A stretch of 64,000 bases of DNA from Fodinibius salsisoli. GTDB lineage: Bacteria; Bacteroidota; Rhodothermia; Balneolales; Balneolaceae. The position numbers were made by a program, and so were the translations under genes. Of the stretch, positions 28,623-35,705 are shown in pieces. The stretch's first letter is position 1; each line of letters begins with the position of its first letter. The notes under the pieces were generated by a model. That model was not told the origin of the DNA, ran no database searches, and saw nothing but the letters and a program-made list of their open reading frames with translations. The stretch covers positions 124,001 to 188,000 of the forward strand of contig NZ_JAGGJA010000009.1 in the NCBI RefSeq assembly GCF_026229185.1. Direction: 5' to 3'.

Positions 28623-29807
28623 CTAATACTGTGGTATGCTTTCATCAATCTGTTCTGACCACGCCAGGATACCGCCCTTCAGGTTATACAGGTTATCAAA
28701 GCCGTGTTTTTCCTGCAGTTGCTTAATGGCATCAGCACTGCGGGCCCCGCTGCGGCAGTGAACCACCACCTTTTTATTTCGGCTGATATCATCAGCATGA
28801 TCGAGGACCGTTTTGAGTGGGATAAGATCACCGCCTATTTCAGCTATTTCGGCTTCATAAGGCTCCCGTACGTCAATTAGCTGTACATCTTCTCCGGTAT
28901 CTAACCAGGATTTATATTCCGTGACGCTAACCTCAGGTACTTCCGATGCTTCCTCTTCTTCGGCTTCCCCATTGGAAGGAATACCACAGAACGCCTCATA
29001 GTCTATCAGCTCTGTAATAGAAGGATTTTTGCCGGTCAGTGGATTATCTTCATTCTTGGTGATTTTAACTTTCCGGGTGCTGAAATCCTGTGCATCAAAA
29101 AGAAACAGTTGGCCGGCGAGTGGATCGCCTATGCCGGTAATAATTTTAATGACTTCACTGGCCTGCAGGGAGCCAATTATTCCGGGAAGAACGCCTAATA
29201 CTCCCGCTTCGGCACAGCTCGGAACCAATCCGGGTGGGGGAGGTTCAGGAAACAGATCGCGATAGTTGGGGCCACGATTCCCTTCTTCATCCTCGTAATT
29301 AAATACCGAAATTTGTCCCTCAAACTGGAAAATAGAGCCGTGTACATTCGGCTTGTCAAGCATGACACAGGCATCATTGATCAGGTAGCGGGTTGGAAAA
29401 TTGTCCGTGCCATCCGCCACAACATCATAATCTTTGATAATATCCAGAGCATTTTCGCTGGTAAGACGAACCTCGTGCACATTGATGTTGATATAAGGGT
29501 TGTTTTGTAAGAGTCGTTCTTTGGCGACCTCAACTTTAGGCCGGCCCACATCAGAGTCACCAAACAGCACTTGACGGTGGAGGTTGCTTGCTTCCACTTT
29601 ATCAAAATCAACAATGCCAATAGTACCAACTCCTGCAGCGGCCAAATACTGCAGCATGGGCGCACCGAGTCCACCGGTACCAACAGCTAATACTTTAGCT
29701 GCCTTCAGTTTTTTTTGCCCTTCCATTCCAAATTCCGGGATCGAAAGGTGCCGGCTGTAGTGCCCCAGCTCTTTACTTGAAAATTCTATATCGTTCCAAT
29801 TACTCAT
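28623..29807 (-). CDS. moeZ: MoeB/ThiF-type adenylyltransferase fused to a rhodanese domain (MoeZ-like)
   Basis: A 394-residue E1-like enzyme. The ATP-binding G-T-G-G-L-G is at 43-48, the catalytic-loop S-C-A-E-A-G-V-L-G-V-L-P-G lies near 195, and a C-terminal rhodanese domain (about 290-390) has the active Cys in H-C-R-S-G-A-R-S-A. It should adenylate the C-terminal Gly of the sulfur carrier encoded next and transfer sulfur to make the thiocarboxylate. The two CxxC zinc pairs of E. coli MoeB are missing (N-Y-R-D and N-P-L-T-G stand in their places), as in MoeZ-type proteins. It is the last gene of the cysM-mec-cysO-moeZ operon. Confidence 0.92.
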   Translation of the reverse strand: MSNWNDIEFSSKELGHYSRHLSIPEFGMEGQKKLKAAKVLAVGTGGLGAPMLQYLAAAGVGTIGIVDFDKVEASNLHRQVLFGDSDVGRPKVEVAKERLLQNNPYININVHEVRLTSENALDIIKDYDVVADGTDNFPTRYLINDACVMLDKPNVHGSIFQFEGQISVFNYEDEEGNRGPNYRDLFPEPPPPGLVPSCAEAGVLGVLPGIIGSLQASEVIKIITGIGDPLAGQLFLFDAQDFSTRKVKITKNEDNPLTGKNPSITELIDYEAFCGIPSNGEAEEEEASEVPEVSVTEYKSWLDTGEDVQLIDVREPYEAEIAEIGGDLIPLKTVLDHADDISRNKKVVVHCRSGARSADAIKQLQEKHGFDNLYNLKGGILAWSEQIDESIPQY

Positions 29808-29871
29808 AGTGTTATACGGTTACAAAAGTTATCTGTTGAGAATGTATTGAAAAGGTCGGTATTTCTGTACC

Positions 29872-30147
29872 TCAACAACCGCCGGCAATAGCGGGTACAA
29901 TGCTAACTTCCGTATCTTCTTTCAGCTCAATTGAGCCATTTTCAGCAGGACTTACTTCCTCATTGCCGATGTACAGTTTGATGTACGAACGAATGTTGCC
30001 ATTGTCGTCCAGTAAATTTTGCTTTACATCCGGATACTTCTCAATAAACTGCTCTATTGCAGCTGACAGGGTATCCTGCTGAGTCTCAAACTGTCTGTTT
30101 TGATCCGTGTACTTACGCAACGGAGTGGGTATAATTATTCGTGCCAT
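29872..30147 (-). CDS. cysO: MoaD/ThiS-family sulfur-carrier protein, CysO-like, ending in Gly-Gly-Cys
   Basis: A 91-residue ubiquitin-fold carrier. It ends ...I-A-G-G-C, so one extra Cys follows the Gly-Gly that must be exposed before adenylation. Family precedent (QbsE, which ends G-G-C-F and is trimmed by a JAMM peptidase) suggests the neighbouring Mec-type protease removes it. The thiocarboxylated carrier then donates sulfide to a CysM-type synthase, and the same protease frees the cysteine. All four partners are adjacent here. Confidence 0.9.
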   Translation of the reverse strand: MARIIIPTPLRKYTDQNRQFETQQDTLSAAIEQFIEKYPDVKQNLLDDNGNIRSYIKLYIGNEEVSPAENGSIELKEDTEVSIVPAIAGGC

Positions 30148-30170
30148 TTTGGGTCGTTATCGTATTTGGG

Positions 30171-30608
30171 TTAAACTTCGGGTGTAAATTCGTGTGTTTC
30201 TATTGGTTCTTCATCAAATTGTTGGCTTTCATTGAGTCGCCAGGAGCGCACGGTGACCGCCTTCCCGTCTTGCACAGAAACAATGATATAGGAGAAATAG
30301 GGCATAGCCACTTTACGATCATGTTCAGATGGTTTAGCCGGATGATCCGGATGTGAGTGGTACACTCCTAAAAGATCCAGATCGTTGTCAATGGCATACT
30401 TTTCTGCTTTTTGATAGTCTTGAGGATCAATCTGGAAGCGCCTGCGTTGGTCGCCCTCCTTCGCATTTTTCACCTTCTGTATAACACGAACCTGACGCTG
30501 ACCACCATCGGCAAGGCCGTAAAAAAATCCGCAGCATTCATTGGGATAATCCGCTTCGGCGTGTTCATTTATGATTGATAAAGCCTCTTTACTAATCGTA
30601 AGCGCCAT
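30171..30608 (-). CDS. mec: JAMM/MPN+ zinc metalloprotease, Mec-type
   Basis: A 145-residue protein using the ATG at 30608, 4 nt after the cysM stop; a longer in-frame start would overlap cysM and has no homologous-looking N-terminus. The JAMM centre is complete: Glu24 (N-E-C-C-G-F-F-Y-G), His84-x-His86, Ser94 and Asp97 (H-S-H-P-D-H-P-A-K-P-S-E-H-D). Mec enzymes hydrolyse the CysO-cysteine isopeptide to release Cys. Here it may also trim the carrier's terminal Cys. Confidence 0.92.
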   Translation of the reverse strand: MALTISKEALSIINEHAEADYPNECCGFFYGLADGGQRQVRVIQKVKNAKEGDQRRRFQIDPQDYQKAEKYAIDNDLDLLGVYHSHPDHPAKPSEHDRKVAMPYFSYIIVSVQDGKAVTVRSWRLNESQQFDEEPIETHEFTPEV

Positions 30609-30612
30609 AGTG

Positions 30613-31560
30613 TTATTTAAACAGTTGGTTAGTAACTTCGCCGTATTTGCTGCTATCATCAGGGAAGAGCGTGACAATAGTTCCTTCTTCCAGCTGACGG
30701 GCCAATCTCAATGCTCCAGCCAGGTTAGCAGCCGAAGAGGGGCTGATGAGCAATCCTTCCTTTTGAGCTGCCAATTTCATTGTCTCATGGGCTTCTTCGG
30801 TGCTCACGGTTTGCATGACATCCGCTACAGAATCATCAAAAATAGCCGGGGTATGAGCCGTTTCAAGGTGTTTCCAGCCTTCAAGCCCGTGCATCGCAAT
30901 GTCGGGCTGTAAGGCGATAAGCTCTATTTCTTGTTTATATGTTTTCAAAAATCGTCCGGTGCCGGTAAAGGTTCCCGTTGTACCCAGGCCGGCAATAAAA
31001 TGAGTGACATCATAATTGGTCTGATCCAATATTTCAGGCCCTGTTGTGTCGTAATGAGCCTTCCAGTTACTTGGATTGCTGTACTGATCAGCATAGTAGT
31101 ATTGGCTCGGATTTTGCTCATAAATTTCCTTCGCTACTTCCTGGGCTTCATCCGTACCGCCGGCGCGTGAGGTCAGTTTCAAGTTGACGTCGAGCGAGCG
31201 TAGAATTTGTTTTCGCTCTTCCGAAGCATTTTCCGGGAGGCATAGCGTTACTGGGATTCCGAGTGCCGCTCCGATGTGTGCATATGCAATGCCCGTATTG
31301 CCACTACTGGCATCCAGCAGATGTTTTCCTTCCGTAAGCTCTCCTCTTTCAATAGCATCCTGGATAATCCGATAAGCAGCTCGTGTCTTAACACTTCCAC
31401 CAAATTGTTGCCATTCCAGCTTGGCAAACACTTTTACATCTTCTTTAATGTCCAGGTTCTGAATGGGATACAGGGGGGTATTCCCGACAAAGGAGTCCAG
31501 TTTAGTGCTTTTTTTAGTAAGCGGTGATTCTGGTTGTGAAATGATATCGAGCGTTTTCAT
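30613..31560 (-). CDS. cysM: PLP-dependent cysteine synthase, CysM-like
   Basis: A 315-residue fold-type II PLP enzyme. The PLP lysine is Lys58 in G-G-S-V-K-T-R; the substrate loop S-S-G-N-T-G is near 85 and the phosphate-binding G-L-G-T-T-G-T-F-T-G near 190. The gene neighbours (mec, cysO, moeZ) indicate it uses a thiocarboxylated carrier protein as sulfur donor. The acceptor, O-acetylserine or O-phosphoserine, cannot be decided by eye. It is first in its operon, preceded by the poly-Cys leader ORF at 31681-31788. Confidence 0.9.
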   Translation of the reverse strand: MKTLDIISQPESPLTKKSTKLDSFVGNTPLYPIQNLDIKEDVKVFAKLEWQQFGGSVKTRAAYRIIQDAIERGELTEGKHLLDASSGNTGIAYAHIGAALGIPVTLCLPENASEERKQILRSLDVNLKLTSRAGGTDEAQEVAKEIYEQNPSQYYYADQYSNPSNWKAHYDTTGPEILDQTNYDVTHFIAGLGTTGTFTGTGRFLKTYKQEIELIALQPDIAMHGLEGWKHLETAHTPAIFDDSVADVMQTVSTEEAHETMKLAAQKEGLLISPSSAANLAGALRLARQLEEGTIVTLFPDDSSKYGEVTNQLFK

Positions 31561-31599
31561 AATAATTTAGTAATAGCAAGAGTTTAAGAAGGATAGATG

Positions 31600-31633
31600 A
31601 AAAACAGACGAACAGAGCAGTAAACTCACGTTC
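31600..31633 (-). terminator. possible weak attenuator terminator before cysM
   Basis: On the minus strand GAACG-U-GAG (31633-31625) can pair with CUC-U-GUUC (31617-31610), with one bulge, one G-U pair and a 7-nt loop. A five-U run at 31604-31600 follows after 5 nt. The gap before the U run makes it weak. Confidence 0.35.
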
Positions 31634-31638
31634 AAACT

Positions 31639-31680
31639 GTTACCGGTAAGAAATGAATGTAAAAGTTAAAGTCCGGTAAC
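31639..31680 (-). promoter_or_regulatory. hairpin abutting the poly-Cys leader stop codon
   Basis: A perfect 8-bp inverted repeat: GTTACCGG (31680-31673 on minus) begins directly after the leader stop codon and pairs with CCGGTAAC (31646-31639). A ribosome ending the leader would cover the first arm; one stalled early in the Cys run would not. This suits a leader-peptide switch. The downstream alternative helix is less clear than on the plus side. Confidence 0.6.
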
Positions 31681-31788
31681 TTAGCTACAACAACAGCAAC
31701 AACACGTACAAGAGGTGTACTTGCACAGAAGGGAGAGCGATATGTTAAATGCTGTTGTCAAATTACTTGAAATTGTGTTGCGATACAT
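31681..31788 (-). CDS. poly-cysteine leader peptide of the cysM-mec-cysO-moeZ operon
   Basis: A 35-residue ORF read on the minus strand from ATG at 31788. It ends L-L-C-K-Y-T-S-C-T-C-C-C-C-C-C-S, that is eight Cys in the last 14 residues, six of them consecutive, just before the stop. Such a run has no plausible structural role but would stall ribosomes when Cys-tRNA is scarce. It lies 120 nt upstream of cysM, with a hairpin starting at its stop codon. No strong Shine-Dalgarno is visible, as for most genes here. Too short for standard gene callers. Confidence 0.78.
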   Translation of the reverse strand: MYRNTISSNLTTAFNISLSLLCKYTSCTCCCCCCS

Positions 31789-31840
31789 CAGGGGTATCGG
31801 ATAATTGATTTAAAAGTTAAGGAAAATTTTGATAAATCCA

Positions 31841-31846
31841 ATTATA
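31841..31846 (-). promoter_or_regulatory. possible -10 box for the cysM operon
   Basis: TATAAT on the minus strand (31846-31841) lies about 52 nt upstream of the leader ORF. The -35 region is a poor match, so this rests mainly on the perfect hexamer and its position. Confidence 0.4.
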
Positions 31847-31961
31847 AAATCTTTCTTTTCCATTTGATCTGATTATGTAATGAAAAAAGCTCCAAAAGCG
31901 TTCCCGGAAAATGGGTTTCTGAACAGCCCAAAAAGAAAAAAATATTTTTTTGAAATTTTAG

Positions 31962-31991
31962 TTGACTTCCATGCGATTAATTTATTATTGT
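31962..31991 (+). promoter_or_regulatory. possible promoter of the plus-strand sulfur operon
   Basis: TTGACT at 31962-31967 and TATTGT at 31986-31991 with an 18-bp spacer lie about 50 nt upstream of the Cys/Met leader ORF. A tract rich in A/T precedes it. Moderate match to the sigma-70 consensus. Confidence 0.4.
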
Positions 31992-32039
31992 ATAAGCGCT
32001 GATGACGAACGGTCATTTAATCAACAAAAATTTAGTGTA

Positions 32040-32156
32040 ATGAATTTTCATAATCAGATCCATAACTTCCTTGTCATGCCAGTTGCCATGTGCTGTATGT
32101 GTATGTGTTGTTGTATGCATATGCCGGGAGGTAGTGGAACTGATATGAGAAAATAA
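32040..32156 (+). CDS. Cys/Met-rich leader peptide of the sulfite-reduction operon
   Basis: A 38-residue ORF whose centre reads M-C-C-M-C-M-C-C-C-M-H-M (Cys codons at 32091-32114). It ends 19 nt before a strong terminator. Codons 30-33 (G-G-S-G) contain the antiterminator arm at 32129-32137. A ribosome stalled on the last Cys codon would cover to about 32127, leaving that arm free; one proceeding to the stop would disrupt it. A longer in-frame ATG at 31962 overlaps the putative promoter, so 32040 is preferred. Products downstream make sulfide for cysteine synthesis. Confidence 0.82.
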   Translation: MNFHNQIHNFLVMPVAMCCMCMCCCMHMPGGSGTDMRK

Positions 32157-32190
32157 GTTTTAAAAACTTGATCATAAAAGCCCGCTGCCT
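32129..32190 (+). promoter_or_regulatory. antiterminator helix of the Cys attenuator
   Basis: AGGTAGTGG at 32129-32137, inside the leader ORF, pairs over all 9 positions (two G-U) with CCGCTGCCT at 32182-32190. The second segment is most of the left arm of the terminator at 32176-32213. The same 9-bp design (AGATAGTGG with CCACTATCT) precedes the paralogous rhodanese at 27666. Confidence 0.72.
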
Positions 32191-32213
32191 GTTACAGGAA
32201 GCGGGCTTTTTTT
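32176..32213 (+). terminator. attenuator terminator before the sulfite-reduction operon
   Basis: AAAAGCCCGCT at 32176-32186 pairs with AGCGGGCTTTT at 32200-32210. An inner CCTG/CAGG helix closes a 3-nt loop and a T7 run ends at 32213. It lies between the leader ORF and the first structural gene, so it would block the operon unless relieved. Confidence 0.92.
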
Positions 32214-32231
32214 GTTGATAATGCCTGCCAA

Positions 32232-32252
32232 CCTGTGTCAGGAAGCGGCTTT
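32232..32252 (+). repeat. imperfect second copy of the terminator right arm
   Basis: CCTGTGTCAGGAAGCGGCTTT closely repeats the loop and right arm of the terminator 44 bp upstream, with small changes and no T run. It could compete for the same left arm or be a decayed duplicate. Confidence 0.5.
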
Positions 32253-32305
32253 GTGAGAATTATTCAAATAATCTAATCTAAACACAAAGCAAAACAAATA
32301 GAATA

Positions 32306-33148
32306 ATGCCTGACGTAATAACAAATAAAAAAGTACTTGTAACCACTGATTGGGCTGCCAATCATCTCGAAGATGAAGCAGTGCGGTTTGTAGAAGTAGA
32401 TGTTGATACCGAATCGTATGACTCGGGACATATTCCGGGATCTATAGGATGGAACTGGAAAACCCAGCTGCAGGATCAACTGCGAAGAACGATTTCAACT
32501 AAAGAAGATTTTGAAACCCTACTGCAGGAATCCGGCGTAAGTGAAGATACCACTATTGTGCTCTACGGAGATAACAATAATTGGTTTGCCGCCTGGGCGT
32601 ATTGGCTGTTGAAGTATTATGGCCACGAAGATGTTAAAATTCTGGATGGTGGACGTAAAAAATGGATCGCTGAAGATCGTGAATTGACCACCGATGCGGC
32701 CGACTATGGCACCACTGATTATACCATTTCCGGTGAGAAGAAAGAGTACAGAGCTTTCCGATCCGATATTTCTGATCGTCTGAATGATGAAGACTTTGGC
32801 TTGGTAGATGTACGATCTCCGGATGAATTTACGGGTAAGATTTTGGCCCCTCCAGGACTGAATGAACTTTCACAACGACCAGGTCACATCCCCGGTGCTT
32901 CAAACATTCCGTGGTCTAAGACGGTGAATGAAGACGGTACCTTTAAGACTGAAGAAGAAATAAAGGCTATTTATGAGGCTGAAGGAATAACTCCTGATAA
33001 AGACATTGTCTCGTACTGCCGAATTGGTGAACGTTCTGCTCACTCTTGGTTCGTCTTAAATGAACTGCTTGAATTCCCAAGCGTACGCAATTACGACGGC
33101 TCCTGGACAGAGTGGGGTAACCTGATCGACGCTCCAATTGAAAAGTAA
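32306..33148 (+). CDS. thiosulfate/3-mercaptopyruvate-type sulfurtransferase (tandem rhodanese), second copy
   Basis: A 280-residue two-domain rhodanese with active Cys238 in C-R-I-G-E-R-S-A-H. It matches the protein at 27666-28508 with the same length and most residues identical. It is the first structural gene of the operon and precedes sulfite reductase by 31 bp. It probably supplies or detoxifies sulfane sulfur during assimilation. Transcription seems to be controlled by the Cys-leader attenuator just upstream. Confidence 0.92.
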   Translation: MPDVITNKKVLVTTDWAANHLEDEAVRFVEVDVDTESYDSGHIPGSIGWNWKTQLQDQLRRTISTKEDFETLLQESGVSEDTTIVLYGDNNNWFAAWAYWLLKYYGHEDVKILDGGRKKWIAEDRELTTDAADYGTTDYTISGEKKEYRAFRSDISDRLNDEDFGLVDVRSPDEFTGKILAPPGLNELSQRPGHIPGASNIPWSKTVNEDGTFKTEEEIKAIYEAEGITPDKDIVSYCRIGERSAHSWFVLNELLEFPSVRNYDGSWTEWGNLIDAPIEK

Positions 33149-33179
33149 TTTACAATATAACGTAATCTAAATATCCTTT

Positions 33180-34862
33180 ATGGGTTCTCGAAGAAAACGA
33201 ACAAAAAGTAAAATTGAAGTCATAAAGGAGAACAGCGATAATCTTCGCGGGCCCCTTGCTGATGAAGTGGGAAATGACGAGTCCCACTTCAGCAAGGACG
33301 CCATCCAGGTGCTCAAATTCCATGGCACCTACCAGCAAGATGATCGTGATCTCCGAGAAGGTCGTAACCGACATTATATGTTCATGATCCGCGGGCGCAT
33401 TCCTGCCGGGAAGATGACCACCGATCAATATTTAGCAATAGATGATATTGCCGATGAATACGCTGACGGAACGTTGCGTGTAACTACACGACAGGCCTTT
33501 CAGCTGCACGGCATAATCAAAGATGAGCTAAAAACAACACTACAGGAAATTAATAATTCGCTGATTACGACACTTGGAGCATGTGGTGATATTGTCCGAA
33601 ATGTAATGGCAACGCCAGCCCCTGATATCGATGGGCGGCAGTCCAAAGTGCAAGACTTCGCCGATGACCTTTCAGATATCTTATTGCCGGCCAGTAAAGC
33701 CTATCACGAAATTTGGCTCAATGGCGACAAGGTGTATTCCGGCAAGGAGGAGGTCAAAGAAAAAGAGCCATTATATGGGCACAGCTATCTGCCACGAAAA
33801 TTTAAGGTGGGCATTGCCTTGCCTAAAGATAACAGCGTAGATCTCTACACCCAGGATATCGGCCTCGTAGCACTCTTTGATGATGAGAATGAAATCAGAG
33901 GCTTTAATGTAGTGGTCGGTGGCGGCATGGGTATGAACCATCGCAAAGAAAGTACCTTTCCCCGTTTGGGCGATCATCTGGGCTATGTTTCCAAAGATAA
34001 AGTCGTGGATGTAGTCAAGAGTATTATTGGTATTCAGCGCGACCATGGCGAACGAGTAAATCGTAAGCAGGCGCGGATGAAATATCTAATTCATGATTGG
34101 GGACTCGAAAAGTTTGAGAAAGAGTTGATTAGTCGTCTAGGCTTTGAACTCGAGCCTTATGAAGAGCTCCCTGATTTTGATCTGGATCTGTACCTGGGCT
34201 GGAATCAGCAGTCCGATGGCAACTGGTTTTTAGGACTTTCTATCGAAAACGGTCGAATTCAGGATAACCAGGAATTTCAGCTCAAGACGGCACTCCGCGA
34301 AGTAGTTTCCAAGTTTGGAACAGGCGTTCGTTTGACGGCCAATCACAATGTGTTACTTACTAATGTAGCTGAAGAAGACAAAGAAAAGATTGAAGCCATT
34401 TTTGATAAGTATGGTGTGCTCCTGGATGATGAATTATCCAATGCCATAAAATACTCTATGGCTTGCCCGGCGCTGCCCACCTGTGGTCTCGCTATTACCG
34501 AATCGGAGCGGGCTCTACCAGATATTGTCCGTGATCTCGACGGCGTGCTCAATGAGCTGGGTTTGGAAGATGAAAAGCTGTCGATCCGAATGACCGGCTG
34601 CCCCAACGGCTGTACGCGACCCTACGTGGCCGATATCGGTTTCGTTGGTCGTTCGCTGGATAAATATACCATCTTTATCGGTGGTGATGCTGCCGGTACC
34701 CGGTTAAACTCCAAATACAAGGATCTGGTTGAACGTAAGGACTTGGTGGAAGAAGTACGTCCACTGTTAGAGCAGTACAAAAGTGACCGAAGCAACAGCG
34801 AATCATTCAGCGATTATTGGAATCGTGTAGGCCTTGAAGAACCAGAAGCAGTCTCTGCATAA
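33180..34862 (+). CDS. assimilatory sulfite reductase, siroheme/4Fe-4S (ferredoxin-dependent type likely)
   Basis: A 560-residue duplicated nitrite/sulfite-reductase fold. The siroheme-[4Fe-4S] ligands are Cys429 and Cys435 (A-C-P-A-L-P-T-C-G) and Cys474 and Cys478 (G-C-P-N-G-C), the classical spacing. It reduces sulfite to sulfide. The operon lacks a CysJ flavoprotein but ends with a ferredoxin, so ferredoxin is the likely electron donor. Genes for siroheme synthesis lie just downstream, which favours sulfite or nitrite reduction; APS reductase in the same operon favours sulfite. Confidence 0.9.
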   Translation: MGSRRKRTKSKIEVIKENSDNLRGPLADEVGNDESHFSKDAIQVLKFHGTYQQDDRDLREGRNRHYMFMIRGRIPAGKMTTDQYLAIDDIADEYADGTLRVTTRQAFQLHGIIKDELKTTLQEINNSLITTLGACGDIVRNVMATPAPDIDGRQSKVQDFADDLSDILLPASKAYHEIWLNGDKVYSGKEEVKEKEPLYGHSYLPRKFKVGIALPKDNSVDLYTQDIGLVALFDDENEIRGFNVVVGGGMGMNHRKESTFPRLGDHLGYVSKDKVVDVVKSIIGIQRDHGERVNRKQARMKYLIHDWGLEKFEKELISRLGFELEPYEELPDFDLDLYLGWNQQSDGNWFLGLSIENGRIQDNQEFQLKTALREVVSKFGTGVRLTANHNVLLTNVAEEDKEKIEAIFDKYGVLLDDELSNAIKYSMACPALPTCGLAITESERALPDIVRDLDGVLNELGLEDEKLSIRMTGCPNGCTRPYVADIGFVGRSLDKYTIFIGGDAAGTRLNSKYKDLVERKDLVEEVRPLLEQYKSDRSNSESFSDYWNRVGLEEPEAVSA

Positions 34863-34880
34863 CTACTATTGAATCATATT

Positions 34881-35693
34881 ATGAGTGTCGAAGCATACCA
34901 TAACTATGGCAAAGTTTACCTCGTGGGCGCAGGCCCCGGCGACCCCGAATTAATTACGGTGAAGGGAGCCCGAATCCTTAGTGAGGCAGATACTATCGTC
35001 TATGATCGCCTGGCTAACCCGGAGCTGTTGTCAATGACTTCCGAAAAATCGGAGCATATTTACGTTGGCAAACGTCCGGATAAGCCTTCGGTCTCGCAAG
35101 AACAAATCAATCATATTCTTGTCACCAAAGCCGGTGAGGGGAAAACGATAGCCCGCCTTAAAGGTGGGGATCCGTTTGTCTTTGGCCGTGGGGGCGAAGA
35201 GTGCGAAGTACTTCGGTCTAAAGAGATACCGTATGAAGTAGTGCCCGGCATCAGCAGCTCGTTAGCAGCACCTGCTTATGCCGGCATTCCGGTAACCCAT
35301 CGAAAGGTTGCACGTTCATTTACGGTGGTAACCGGCCATACCATCAAAAATACGGAAACATTTACCAACTGGGAGCACTTAGTCCATTCGGACACCTTAG
35401 TTGTATTAATGGGAACACGAAGTCTCCCCCAAATTACTGAAAAGTTAATCAAGCATGGAAAAGATCCGCAGACACCGGTTGGAATTGTAGAAAAGGCCAG
35501 CTACTCATCACAAAGAACAACGCTTGGAACGTTGGGAACGATTGTTGATGAAGCTACGGATATATCTTCGCCGGGAACTATTGTGATTGGTGAATTGGCT
35601 GCTAAAAGCCATGAGTTGGCTTGGTTCCAGACGGAGGATGCTAAAGAAACTACGGTATCAAATTCGAGATTAAGGACGCAATTTGTCGGCTAA
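34881..35693 (+). CDS. cobA: uroporphyrinogen-III C-methyltransferase (SUMT)
   Basis: A 270-residue SAM-dependent methyltransferase with V-Y-L-V-G-A-G-P-G-D-P-E-L-I-T near the start, V-Y-D-R-L-A near 38, L-K-G-G-D-P-F-V-F-G-R-G-G-E-E near 90 and P-V-T-H-R near 133. It makes precorrin-2, the first step to siroheme. ATG at 34881 is preferred to the TTG four codons upstream. It supplies the cofactor for the adjacent reductase together with the dehydrogenase at 36478. Confidence 0.94.
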   Translation: MSVEAYHNYGKVYLVGAGPGDPELITVKGARILSEADTIVYDRLANPELLSMTSEKSEHIYVGKRPDKPSVSQEQINHILVTKAGEGKTIARLKGGDPFVFGRGGEECEVLRSKEIPYEVVPGISSSLAAPAYAGIPVTHRKVARSFTVVTGHTIKNTETFTNWEHLVHSDTLVVLMGTRSLPQITEKLIKHGKDPQTPVGIVEKASYSSQRTTLGTLGTIVDEATDISSPGTIVIGELAAKSHELAWFQTEDAKETTVSNSRLRTQFVG

Positions 35694-35705
35694 ATAACCA
35701 GAAGA

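Noticed and set aside
31962-32040. Longer 64-residue version of the plus-strand Cys leader
   Set aside because: Its ATG overlaps the putative -35 region and the extra residues have no supporting feature; the 38-residue form fits the promoter spacing better.
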